A program made the position numbers and the translations under genes. This document shows positions 9,101 to 16,158 of a stretch of DNA of 64,000 nt, piece after piece (the stretch's first letter is position 1; every line of letters starts with the position of its first letter). The stretch lies in contig NZ_JACCCO010000001.1 of assembly GCF_013409935.1 (NCBI RefSeq), forward strand, positions 1,364,001 to 1,428,000, given 5' to 3'. This stretch comes from Streptosporangium sandarakinum (GTDB lineage: Bacteria > Actinomycetota > Actinomycetes > Streptosporangiales > Streptosporangiaceae). The notes under the pieces are model-generated. The model made no database searches. It saw nothing but the letters and a program-made list of their open reading frames with translations, and was not told the DNA's origin.

Positions 9101-9828
9101 AGCGGATCACCTTCGCCGACACCCAGGCCCGCCCGGTGCCGGTGACCACCTCCCCGGAGTGGTCGGGCAGCGAGACCGGCGGGCGCCGCTACTCGGCGTT
9201 CACCGTCAACGTCGAGCACCGCAAACCCTGGCACACCCTCACCGGCCGCCAGCACTTCTTCCTGGACCACGACTGGATGCACGAGGCCGGGGAGGCGCTT
9301 CCGGTCTACCGGCCGCCGCTGAACATGACCGCGCTGTTCGGCGAGCCGGGCCTCGGGGAGGGCGGCGCCGAGGGCGTCGTCGTGCGCTACCTCACCCCGC
9401 ACTCCAAGTGGTCGATCCACTCCGAGTACCAGGACAACCTGCTGATGCTGTCGCTGTCGCGAGGCGGGCCGACCATCTGGATGAGCCCGGCCGACGCCGC
9501 CCGCGCGGGCATCGCCGACAACGACTGGGTGGAGGCGGTCAACCGCAACGGCGTGGTGGTGGCGCGGGCGGTCGTCTCGCACCGCATGCCGACCGGGACG
9601 GTGTACATGTACCACGCCCAGGAGCGGGTGGTGGACGTGCCGAAGAGCGAGACCTCCGGCCGGCGCGGCGGCATCCACAACTCCCTGACCCGCCTGCTGG
9701 TCAAGCCGACCCACCTCATCGGCGGCTACGCCCAGCTCACGTTCGCCTTCAACTACCTGGGCCCGACCGGCAACCAGCGCGACGAGATCACGGTGGTCCG
9801 CCGCCGCTCGCAGGAGGTCGACTACTGA
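6163..9828 (+). CDS. narG: Respiratory nitrate reductase alpha subunit
   Basis: 1221 residues. The ATG at 6163 overlaps the narK stop. It is the molybdo-bis-PGD catalytic subunit that reduces nitrate to nitrite on the cytoplasmic face of the membrane. The FS0 [4Fe-4S] ligands are visible as His57, Cys61 and Cys65 (STHGVNCTGSCSW) plus the Cys of EPRGCPRG. The Mo-ligand Asp lies in LSFYDWYADLPVASPQ, and QTDVPESADWW matches the family closely. Near-universal NarG motifs run to the C-terminal molybdopterin dinucleotide-binding domain (PTHLIGGYAQLTFAFNYLGP). Full length, no disruption seen. Confidence 0.96.
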   Translation: MTAVDGPVSDALLRLGRHLRPGEVSPDLRTLHQIGGRQGDAFYRDRWSHDKVVRSTHGVNCTGSCSWKVYVKDGIITWEAQQTDYPSVGPDRPAYEPRGCPRGAAFSWYTYSPTRVRFPYARGVLVEMYREAKARLGDPVAAWADVVSDPVRRRRYQSARGKGGLVRVTWDEATEMIAAAHVHTIRTYGPDRVAGFSPIPAMSMVSHAAGSRFVSLIGGTMLSFYDWYADLPVASPQVFGDQTDVPESADWWDAAYLMLWGSNVPVTRTPDAHYMAEARYRGQKVVVVSPDYSDATKFADEWLAPHPGTDGALAMAMGHVILKEFFADRRTPYFDDYIRRHTDLPFLVALEERDGSLVPGKFLTAADLGEEGAEAAFKTVLLDRTTGGPAVPNGSLGFRYSAEGEGRWNLDLGDIDPAASLHGLPGAEAVPVALPRFDQPDGDGVLRRGVPALRVADRLVTTVFDLLLAQYGVARPGLPGGWPASYEDAAEPYTPAWQEAVTGVPAARAARIAREFARTAEESGGRSMIIMGAGTNHWFHSDTIYRSFLALTTLTGCQGVNGGGWAHYVGQEKCRPVTGWAQLAGGLDWARPPRQMIGTAYWYLHTDQWRYDTYTADTVSSPLGDGSFAGKSTADLLSQSARLGWMPSYPTFDRNPLDLADEAAAAGLEPGPYIAGRVASGALGFACEDPDAPGNWPRVLTVWRANLLGSSAKGNEYFLRHLLGTDSSVRAEEAAPDQRPGDVRWREEAPQGKLDLLLSLDFRMTSTTLFSDIVLPAATWYEKHDLSSTDMHPFVHAFSPAIDPPWQTRTDFAAFAAIAKAFSALARTHLGVRRDVVAVPLLHDTPDELATPHGRVRDWRLTGETPVPGRDFPKIVTVERDYGAVAEKMAALGPLTDRLGATTKGVTYDVAEEVDRLRSLNGAVRGGAADGRPSLARDVDMCEAILALSGTTNGRLAAQGFATLARRTGTSFDGLADEHKRITFADTQARPVPVTTSPEWSGSETGGRRYSAFTVNVEHRKPWHTLTGRQHFFLDHDWMHEAGEALPVYRPPLNMTALFGEPGLGEGGAEGVVVRYLTPHSKWSIHSEYQDNLLMLSLSRGGPTIWMSPADAARAGIADNDWVEAVNRNGVVVARAVVSHRMPTGTVYMYHAQERVVDVPKSETSGRRGGIHNSLTRLLVKPTHLIGGYAQLTFAFNYLGPTGNQRDEITVVRRRSQEVDY

Positions 9829-9911
9829 TGCCCGCCACGGAACCGCGCCGTCCCTTCGAACCCTTCATGCCCTTCGTGCCCTTCGAGCGGGAGGAGGTGA
9901 GCGGGCGATGA
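9828..9911 (+). CDS. Possible 27-residue coupling ORF in the narG-narH spacer
   Basis: The ATG at 9828 overlaps the narG stop (TGATG) and the ORF ends in a TGA at 9909-9911 that overlaps the narH start (ATGA), so it bridges the two genes exactly. The peptide contains a four-fold CCCTTC-derived repeat (PFEPFMPFVPFE). The narH ribosome binding site GGGAGGAGG lies inside it. It may act only to carry ribosomes from narG into narH; no family is recognised. Confidence 0.35.
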   Translation: MPATEPRRPFEPFMPFVPFEREEVSGR

Positions 9912-11605
9912 CCAGGGTCATGGCGCAGCTCGCCATGGTGATGAACCTCGACAAGTGCATCGGCTGCCACACCTGCTCGGTCACCTGCAAGCAGGCGTGG
10001 ACCAACCGGGCCGGAGTCGAGTACGTCTGGTTCAACAACGTCGAGACCCGTCCCGGCCAGGGCTATCCGCGCACCTACCAGGACCAGGAGAAATGGAGGG
10101 GCGGCTGGGAGCTGAACCGGCGCGGCCGGCTGCACCTGCGGGCCGGCGGGCGGCTGCGCAAGCTGCTGTCCATCTTCGCCAACCCGCTGATGCCGTCGAT
10201 CCAGGACTACTACGAGCCCTGGACCTACGACTACGACCGGCTGTTCTCCGCCCCCGCGCAGGAGGACACCCCGGTCGCGCGGCCCAGGTCCCTCATCACC
10301 GGCGAGGACACCAAGATCACCTGGAGCGCGAACTGGGACGACGACCTGGCCGGCGGGCCGGAGCTGGCGCCCGCCGACCCGGTGCTGCGCAAGGTCTCGG
10401 AGGAGGTGAAGCTGGAGTTCGAGCGGGCGTTCATGTTCTACCTGCCGCGCATCTGCGAGCACTGCCTCAACCCCTCGTGCGTGGCCTCCTGCCCCTCCGG
10501 CGCGATGTACAAGCGCTCCGAGGACGGCATCGTCCTGGTGGACCAGGACCGCTGCCGCGGCTGGCGGATGTGCGTGACCGGCTGCCCGTACAAGAAGGTG
10601 TACTTCAACCACCGCACCGGCAAGGCCGAGAAGTGCACCTTCTGCTACCCGCGGGTCGAGGTGGGCATCCCCACCGTCTGCTCCGAGACGTGCGTCGGGC
10701 GGCTGCGCTACATCGGCCTGCTGCTGTACGACGCCGACCGGGTCGCCGAGGCCGCCGCCGTACCGGATGAGAAGGACCTGTACGAGGCGCAGCGGAGCGT
10801 GCTGCTCGACCCGCACGACCCCGAGGTGGCCGCGGCGGCCAGGGCGCAGGGCATCCCGGAGGACTGGCTGGAGGCCGCCCGCCGCTCCCCCGTGTACAAG
10901 CTCATCTTCGACTACAACGTCGCGCTGCCGCTGCACCCGGAGTACCGGACGATGCCGATGGTCTGGTACGTCCCGCCGCTGTCGCCGGTCGTCGACGCGC
11001 TGGCCGGCACCGGCCACGACGGCGAGGACGCCGGCAACCTGTTCGGCGCCATCGACACGCTGCGCATCCCGATCGACTATCTGGCCGGGCTGTTCACCGC
11101 CGGCGACCCCGAGCCGGTCCGCGCGGTGCTGCACAGGCTGGCGGCGATGCGCTCCCACATGCGGCGCGACAACCTCGGGCAGCAGCCGGACCCCTCGATC
11201 GCCGAGTCCGTCGGCATGACCGGCGAGCGGATCGAGGAGATGTACCGGCTGCTGGCCATCGCCGCCTACGACGAGCGCTACGTCATCCCCCGGGCGCACG
11301 CCGAGCAGGGCGCGTGGCTGGAGGAGACGGCCACCGGCTGCAGCCTCGACCGCGAGGGCGGCCCCGGCATGGGCGGTCCGTTCGGTGAGGCGTCCGGCAT
11401 GCCCGCGCCGGTCTCCGTGGAGACCTTCCACGCGCTCAAGGACCGGCAGACCACCGAGGGCCTGGCCGAGGCCGACCGGCTCCGCGGCCGGGTCAACCTC
11501 CTCAACTGGGACGGCAAGGGCGTCCCCGAGGGCCTCTTCCCCCGCCAGGACGACGGCTCCCGCCAGGACGACGGCTCCCGCCAGGACGATGAGAGGAAGA
11601 CATGA
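9908..11605 (+). CDS. narH: Respiratory nitrate reductase beta subunit
   Basis: 565 residues; iron-sulfur electron-transfer subunit linking NarI haem to NarG. Four cysteine groups are visible: CIGCHTCSVTCK near the N-terminus, CEHCLNPSCVASCP, CRGWRMCVTGCP, and CTFCYP with CSETC. The Trp in CRGWRMC is the usual replacement that makes one centre a [3Fe-4S] cluster. The extreme C-terminus is unusual: an 18-bp repeat at 11543-11590 encodes RQDDGS twice and RQDDE before the stop. It overlaps narJ by ATGA. Confidence 0.96.
   Translation: MTRVMAQLAMVMNLDKCIGCHTCSVTCKQAWTNRAGVEYVWFNNVETRPGQGYPRTYQDQEKWRGGWELNRRGRLHLRAGGRLRKLLSIFANPLMPSIQDYYEPWTYDYDRLFSAPAQEDTPVARPRSLITGEDTKITWSANWDDDLAGGPELAPADPVLRKVSEEVKLEFERAFMFYLPRICEHCLNPSCVASCPSGAMYKRSEDGIVLVDQDRCRGWRMCVTGCPYKKVYFNHRTGKAEKCTFCYPRVEVGIPTVCSETCVGRLRYIGLLLYDADRVAEAAAVPDEKDLYEAQRSVLLDPHDPEVAAAARAQGIPEDWLEAARRSPVYKLIFDYNVALPLHPEYRTMPMVWYVPPLSPVVDALAGTGHDGEDAGNLFGAIDTLRIPIDYLAGLFTAGDPEPVRAVLHRLAAMRSHMRRDNLGQQPDPSIAESVGMTGERIEEMYRLLAIAAYDERYVIPRAHAEQGAWLEETATGCSLDREGGPGMGGPFGEASGMPAPVSVETFHALKDRQTTEGLAEADRLRGRVNLLNWDGKGVPEGLFPRQDDGSRQDDGSRQDDERKT
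11543..11590 (+). repeat. 18-bp in-frame tandem repeat at the 3' end of narH
   Basis: The unit CGCCAGGACGACGGCTCC occurs at 11543 and 11561, with a 12-bp partial copy at 11579. Being a multiple of three, it only lengthens the C-terminus with Arg-Gln-Asp-Asp-Gly-Ser units, presumably a disordered tail. Confidence 0.85.
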
Positions 11606-12228
11606 GCGCTCTCGACGACGCCGGGCTGCGCACCGCCCACATGGTGGCCTCGGTGCTGCTCGGCTACCCCGACGAACGGCTGTACGAGGCGCGGCCGCTC
11701 CTTTCGAGGTCGGTGGAGACCCTCCCCTTCGGGGAGGTCCGCGCCCGGCTGGCCGCCTTCCTCCGCCACGTGGCCGCCACCCCGCGGCGGGAGCTGGAGG
11801 CGCACTACGTGGCGACGTTCGACCTGAAACGGCGCTGCTGCCCGTACCTGACGTATTACACCTACGGCGACACCCGCAGGCGCGGCGCGGCGCTGCTGCG
11901 GTTCAGGCACGCGGTCCGCGCGGCGGGGTTCGACCTCTCCGGCGAGGAGTTGCCCGACCACCTGGCGGTGGTGTGCGAGCTGTCGGCGCGCGGCGCCACC
12001 GGGCCCGCCATGCGGCTGCTGCGCGAGCACCGCGCGGGCCTGGCGGTGCTGACGCGGGCGCTGCGGGAGGAGGGGTCGCCGTACGCCGACGTCGTGGCCG
12101 CGGTGCAGGCGACCCTTCCGCCGGCCCGCCCGTGGGAGCAGGAGGCGGCGCTGCGCCTGGCGGCCGAGGGACCGCCCGCCGAGGAGGTCGGGCTGGAGCC
12201 CTACGCGATCGCGGGGGGCGACCGGTGA
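11602..12228 (+). CDS. narJ: Nitrate reductase molybdenum cofactor assembly chaperone
   Basis: 208 residues; ATGA overlap with narH and GTGA overlap with narI. NarJ is a cytoplasmic, non-subunit chaperone that binds NarG and assists cofactor insertion and membrane docking. The family hallmark is intact here (PYLTYYTYGDTRRRG at about residues 74-88), followed by the helical GEELPDHLAVVCELSA region. This copy is the comparison standard for the divergent second narJ at 13278. Confidence 0.93.
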   Translation: MSALDDAGLRTAHMVASVLLGYPDERLYEARPLLSRSVETLPFGEVRARLAAFLRHVAATPRRELEAHYVATFDLKRRCCPYLTYYTYGDTRRRGAALLRFRHAVRAAGFDLSGEELPDHLAVVCELSARGATGPAMRLLREHRAGLAVLTRALREEGSPYADVVAAVQATLPPARPWEQEAALRLAAEGPPAEEVGLEPYAIAGGDR

Positions 12229-12953
12229 ACGCCCTGGACACGGCGCTGTGGGTGGTGGCCCCCTACGTGGCGCTGACCGTTTTCGTGCTCGGTCACGTGT
12301 GGCGCTACCGCTACGACAGGTTCGGCTGGACCACGCGCTCGTCGCAGATGTACGAGTCCCGGCTGCTGCGGGCCGGCAGCCCGCTGTTCCACTTCGGCCT
12401 GCTCCTGGTGATCCTCGGCCACGTCGGCGGGCTGGTGGTCCCCAAGGGCTGGACCGAGGCCGCCGGGGTGAGCGAGACGGCCTACCACGTCGCGGCCGTC
12501 GTGCTCGGCACGCTGGCGGGCGTGGCGACCGTGGGCGGCCTGGTGATCCTGGTCTACCGGCGCCGCACCGTCGGCCCGGTGTTCACCGCCACGACCCGCA
12601 ACGACAAGCTCATGTACGCGGTCCTCGCCCTGACCATCGCGCTCGGCCTGGCCGCGACGGTCGTGGCCAACGTCATCGGCGGCGGCTACGACTACCGCAC
12701 GACGATCTCCCCGTGGTTCCGGTCGATCTTCCTGCTCCACCCGGAGGGCGAGCTGATGGCGGGCGCCCCGCCGCTGTTCCGGCTGCACGCGCTCAGCGCG
12801 CTGGTGCTGTTCGCGATCTGGCCGTTCACCCGGCTGGTCCACGCGCTCACCGCGCCGGTCGGCTATCTCACCCGTCCCTACATCGTCTACCGCAGCCGGG
12901 ACGACCGGCGCGGCCTGACGGCGCCCCGGCGCGGGTGGGAACCGACCCACTGA
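12225..12953 (+). CDS. narI: Respiratory nitrate reductase gamma subunit
   Basis: 242 residues from the GTG at 12225, overlapping the narJ stop. It is the membrane diheme cytochrome b subunit that oxidises quinol and passes electrons to NarH. Five hydrophobic helices are evident. The four axial haem ligands are in place: His56 and His66 (LFHFGLLLVILGHVGG) and His188 and His206 (RLHALSAL...RLVHAL), almost the numbering of the E. coli protein. It ends the coupled narKGHJI run; a 324-bp spacer follows. Confidence 0.95.
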   Translation: MNALDTALWVVAPYVALTVFVLGHVWRYRYDRFGWTTRSSQMYESRLLRAGSPLFHFGLLLVILGHVGGLVVPKGWTEAAGVSETAYHVAAVVLGTLAGVATVGGLVILVYRRRTVGPVFTATTRNDKLMYAVLALTIALGLAATVVANVIGGGYDYRTTISPWFRSIFLLHPEGELMAGAPPLFRLHALSALVLFAIWPFTRLVHALTAPVGYLTRPYIVYRSRDDRRGLTAPRRGWEPTH

Positions 12954-13078
12954 CGGACCCGCGGGCCGTACGGCGGGCGGGCGTCCGCCGTACGGCCGGC
13001 GGCGCCGCCACCCGCCGCGCCGCCCCTCGCCGCACCGTCGGCCGTACCACCGGATATTTCCTGCTTTATGTGAACTTA

Positions 13079-13113
13079 AGGACCTTAGTCCCAGGCGGCC
13101 CGACCAAAGACCC
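13079..13113 (+). promoter_or_regulatory. Paired DosR/DevR-type boxes upstream of the second narJ-like gene
   Basis: AGGACCTTAGTCCC (13079-13092) matches the DosR core GGGACTWWAGTCCC at 12 of 14 positions. A weaker CCGACCAAAGACCC (13100-13113) matches at 10 of 14. Starts are 21 bp apart, two helical turns, the geometry expected for cooperative dimers on one DNA face. The inner word GACCAAAGACCC is shared with the narK box. The remainder of the 12954-13277 spacer holds a CGTACGGCGGGCGG-rich stretch and an AT-rich segment (13050-13080) but no gene except the small ORF at 13189. Confidence 0.55.
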
Positions 13114-13188
13114 TGCCGCGCCGACCGGCCATCCCGAAAAGCTGGTCCCCGCACGTATGACGCCACAGGGTCCGGAAGGGATTCCCAC

Positions 13189-13281
13189 ATGATGACCGCC
13201 CGACAGGTCGCCCGGGAGAGAACCGGACGAGGACCGTCGGCCGCGCCGGCACGAGCCGCGACGGGCGCCGCGTCGTCATGA
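13189..13281 (+). CDS. Possible 30-residue leader ORF coupled to the second narJ-like gene
   Basis: Starts with ATGATG at 13189 after a convincing ribosome binding site (GGAAGGGA) and stops at a TGA overlapping the ATG of the next gene (ATGA at 13278). The peptide is rich in Arg, Ala and Ser (begins MMTARQVARERTGRG) and matches no family I recognise. The downstream gene itself has no good ribosome binding site, so this ORF may deliver ribosomes to it. Confidence 0.4.
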   Translation: MMTARQVARERTGRGPSAAPARAATGAASS

Positions 13282-13859
13282 GCGTTCTCGACGGCGGGGT
13301 GCGCACCGCCCACATGGTCGCCTCGGTACTGCTCGGACGGCCCGACGAGGGGCTGCGGGAGGCGTGGCCGCTCCTGGCGAGATCGGTCGCCACGCTTCCC
13401 TTCGGCGAGGTCCGCAACCGGCTGACCGCCTTCCTCGTCCACGTGGCGGCCACGTCCCAGACCGCCCTGGAGGCGCACCACACCGCGGTGCTCGGCCCGG
13501 GACGCAACCGCCGGTTCCGCCTGGCCTGCCACTCCCCCGGCGACGCGGCCGAACGCCAGGAGACTCTGCACCGGTTCGAGAACGCCTTCCGCACCGCGGG
13601 GTTCGGCCTGTCCGGTGAGCAGCCGGCCGACCACCTGGCGGCGGTGTGCGAGCTGTCGGCCCGCGGCGCCGTGGATCCGGCCGTGCAGCTGCTGCGCGAG
13701 CACCGCGCGGACCTGGCGGAGCTGCGCGGGGAACTGGAGGAGGAGGGGTCACCGTACGCCCACATCGTGGCCGCGGTGCAGGCGACCATTCCCCCGGCCG
13801 GCCCGCGCGAGCGACGCCCGGTGCCCTGCGCCGCGCGGAGCCGGTTCACCGCCTGGTAG
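13278..13859 (+). CDS. Divergent second NarJ-like protein
   Basis: 193 residues, clearly a paralogue of the narJ at 11602: shared blocks include RTAHMVASVLLG-PDE, TLPFGEVR-RL-AFL-HVAAT, AGF-LSGE--DHLA-VCELSARGA and EEGSPYA--VAAVQAT. However, the NarJ hallmark PYLTYYTYGDTRRRG is replaced by an unrelated stretch (NRRFRLACHSPGDAAERQ), and the C-terminus is shortened. The frame is otherwise intact. It sits alone behind its own DosR-type boxes. It could serve another client, act as a regulator of NarJ, or be a degenerating duplicate. Confidence 0.8.
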   Translation: MSVLDGGVRTAHMVASVLLGRPDEGLREAWPLLARSVATLPFGEVRNRLTAFLVHVAATSQTALEAHHTAVLGPGRNRRFRLACHSPGDAAERQETLHRFENAFRTAGFGLSGEQPADHLAAVCELSARGAVDPAVQLLREHRADLAELRGELEEEGSPYAHIVAAVQATIPPAGPRERRPVPCAARSRFTAW

Positions 13860-13888
13860 CGCCGTACGGTGAACCGGCCCGGTTCACC
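13841..13888 (+). terminator. Overlapping inverted repeats at the end of the second narJ-like gene
   Basis: CCGGTTCACCG (13841) pairs with CGGTGAACCGG (13867), with the gene's TAG stop in the loop. The latter arm can alternatively pair with CCGGTTCACC at 13879-13888, forming a 21-bp palindrome with a one-base centre. No T-run follows; probably a terminator or mRNA-end structure. Confidence 0.5.
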
Positions 13889-13931
13889 ACCCGGTGACGC
13901 CGGGAGGCCGGTCGAGGGGGACGGATGCGGG

Positions 13932-14093
13932 TCAGGCGGGCGCGAGGCGCTCGGCGGCCATGTCGCGCAGCCGGTCGGCGAACGCGAGCGCCTGCTCGGG
14001 CGTCATGCGCGGCTCGGGACCGACGTAGAAGACCACGATGTCGCCGTTGGGGGACGTCGTGGCCGCGAACGGGAGCGAAGGTGAGATGACCAT
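13932..14093 (-). CDS. Small conserved-type protein of unknown function (53 aa)
   Basis: Starts at the ATG at 14093 (MVISPSLPFAATTSPNGDIVVFYVG) and ends with an amphipathic helix TPEQALAFADRLRDMAAERLAPA. The composition and codon pattern are coding-like, unlike the shadow frames around it. The layout (short beta segments, then a helix) resembles small actinobacterial proteins that often flank other genes, but I do not recognise a family. Confidence 0.5.
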   Translation of the reverse strand: MVISPSLPFAATTSPNGDIVVFYVGPEPRMTPEQALAFADRLRDMAAERLAPA

Positions 14094-14164
14094 GATGCGA
14101 TCATTCTTGCCTGCCCCACCGACATTTCGCAGTTCGTTTAACCCGCCGCGGCCGCTTCCGCTCC

Positions 14165-14950
14165 TCAGGACACCGTGCGGGGCGTGCCGTTCGGGGTGAG
14201 TGCGGCCGGGGCCGGGTCGCCGGCGCCGTAGGAGCCGTTGAACCCGATGCCGGTCGAGGCGCCGGGGCGAGGGAGGCGGAACGGCCCGGGGGTACGGCCG
14301 AGCGCGCGTGCCGCGCCCCCGGGGCCGGGTCAGGACGCGGCGCAGGTGTAGCCGGAGGGCACCTGGATGTTGCCGTACCAGACCTCCCAGGTGGCCCCGG
14401 CGAGGCTGACCGTGCCCACCCGCGAGCCGACCGGCTGGATCGGCCCCACGCGGTTGAGCCACACCATGATCTCGGCGCCGGTGTTCTGGCCGTCGGTCCG
14501 CGGGGTCGGGTCGAACCAGATGTCGTAGGCGGCGTCGTACACCCCGCTGCCGGGGTAGGTCATGCTGACGCTGGTCTGGACGCCGTTGAACCGGCTGTCG
14601 CTGGCCCGCATCGGCAGGCCGCTGCCGGAGGTGCAGTTGGCGTAGTGGCATCCGGCGTAGATCGACGGGTACGAGCCCGGCGCGCCGTTCGTCGGCTTGT
14701 TGTGGCTCGCCTGGGTGACGGTGAAGCCGGTGCCCGTGACGTTGACGCACTGGGTCGTGTCGTCACCCCAGTTGTTGTTCTGGACGATGTACCTGCCGTT
14801 CTGGATGGTGGTCGAGCCGTACTTCTCGCAGATGGTCGTGTCGGCGCGTGCCGGGGCGGTGACCGCTCCCGCCGCGAGGACCAGGCCGAGCGCGGCGAGG
14901 ATCACCGCGACGGCCCGGCTCATGCCGCGTCGTTCTCTCGTGTCCGTCAT
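14165..14950 (-). pseudogene. Decayed secreted GH12 cellulase with CBM2 remnant
   Basis: Starts at the ATG at 14950 with a signal peptide (MSRAVAVILAALGLVLAAGAVTAPARA), then a GH12 endoglucanase domain: DTTICEKYGSTTI, NNWGDDTTQCVNVTGTGF, YDIWFDPTPRTDGQNTGAEIMVWLNRVGP with the nucleophile Glu. After WEVWYGN the frame stops early (TGA at 14330-14332). The last ~70 residues of the fold, with the acid/base Glu, are missing. In the same frame beyond the stop a tail (STGIGFNGSYGAGDPAPAALTPNGTP) looks like the end of a CBM2 cellulose-binding module. Best read as a GH12-linker-CBM2 gene that lost its middle. Confidence 0.7.
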
Positions 14951-15177
14951 GGTGCGCTGCTCCGGGGGTCGCGAACGTCTGTGGGGTCCCTCCTGCACGA
15001 CGCACCATAAAGTCCGGTCTCCTCGCTGCAAACGGTCGCCCGGTCGTACCGCGCCGAGTCCGGCCGGTCACCAGGTGCGATCCTCACCGGCGGGTCGCGG
15101 GTCCCGTGAAAATTTCACCCGTCTCCACCCTGCCGGAGGCCGCCGGAAGCCCGCCGGACGCCCGGGGCCGCCGCCCC

Positions 15178-15249
15178 GGGCTCAGCGCCCCGGGCTCACC
15201 GCTCTGGGCTCACCGCTCTGGGCTCACCGCCCCCGGGGCTCAGCGCTCC
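15178..15249 (-). repeat. 14-bp tandem repeat spanning the Nudix gene stop codon
   Basis: About five units of GGGCTCACCGCTCT-type sequence (plus strand) at 14-bp period, with perfect copies at 15192 and 15206. The unit at 15236-15249 contains the gene's last codons and stop, so the array copies the gene end (GAGCGCTGAGCCCC on the minus strand) outward, each copy carrying a TGA or GTGA. Confidence 0.8.
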
Positions 15250-16034
15250 GGGTCGTCCCAGCCGTGGAGCGCGAAGCCCCGCCCCTCCGCGATCGCCCGC
15301 AGGGCCGCCGCGGGGTAGTCGACCATGTCCGCGGGCAGCCCGTCCATCGGATACCAGGCCAGGCCGTCGCACTTGCCGGGTTCGGCGTTGTACGGCTCGC
15401 CGGTCCAGCGCTCGGCCCGGAAGAACAGCCCGACCCGGTCGGGGGCGCGGTGCATGACGTGGACGAAGGTCAGGTCGGCCGGGTCGACGGTGACGCCGAC
15501 CTCCTCCGCCGCCTCGCGGGCCGCGGCCCGGAGCGCCGGCTCCCCGGCCTCCAGGTGCCCGCTGGGCAGGTGCCACAGGCCGTCGCCGTACCCGGTGTTC
15601 GCCCGCCGCCCGAGCAGCAGCGCGCCGTCGCGGACGAACATCACGTGCACGTCGACGATCGCGGTGAACCGGGTCCGGCGCACCCGGTGCGGCGCGGTCG
15701 CGACGCGCCGGTCGAGGGCCTGCGCCCACTTGACGGCGACGGCGGCGACCTGGATCAGCTCGCCACGCAGCAGGTCGGGGTCGTCCTCGGCGAACGCCTC
15801 CAGGACCTCCTCGCGCAGGATGTGCCGCCAGGTGACCCCGCCCGCGCGCTTGGCCTCGTCGAGGTCGCGCTTGGCGCGGTCGGCGGCGGCCGTGCCCTCG
15901 GAGCCGGTGCCGTCGGGGTGCTCCTGTATCCCCCACATGGCGTCCTGCGCGGCCCGTTCGGCGGCGACGTCGGCGAGCACCCTCCTCAAGGATCCCGGCA
16001 CGCCGGAGTCTCCGTCGGCCCTCACGCCCCACAC
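15240..16034 (-). CDS. Nudix hydrolase with N-terminal NTP-pyrophosphohydrolase-like domain
   Basis: 264 residues from a GTG at 16034 (GAGGAG just upstream). Residues ~20-108 form an all-helical module (LADVAAERAAQDAMWG..HPDGTG...REEVLEAFAEDD...RGELIQVAAVAVKWAQAL) seen in MazG-like and phage-associated proteins. The C-terminal half is a Nudix domain with a complete box, GHLEAGEPALRAAAREAAEEVGV. It would hydrolyse a nucleoside diphosphate-linked compound; the two modules may act on the same nucleotide pool. The macrodomain and NADAR genes nearby also concern ADP-ribose/nucleotide chemistry. Confidence 0.8.
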   Translation of the reverse strand: MWGVRADGDSGVPGSLRRVLADVAAERAAQDAMWGIQEHPDGTGSEGTAAADRAKRDLDEAKRAGGVTWRHILREEVLEAFAEDDPDLLRGELIQVAAVAVKWAQALDRRVATAPHRVRRTRFTAIVDVHVMFVRDGALLLGRRANTGYGDGLWHLPSGHLEAGEPALRAAAREAAEEVGVTVDPADLTFVHVMHRAPDRVGLFFRAERWTGEPYNAEPGKCDGLAWYPMDGLPADMVDYPAAALRAIAEGRGFALHGWDDPER

Positions 16035-16158
16035 CCTCTCCTCGCGCGTGCCCGCCGCCCGGTCCCCGGCGCGTCCGCCGTACGGTCGCGGCGGCGGAAC
16101 GGCGTTCGGCGGTGACGCCTCCGCTGACGATCCGCCGCGGAGGCGTCACCGCGGACGA

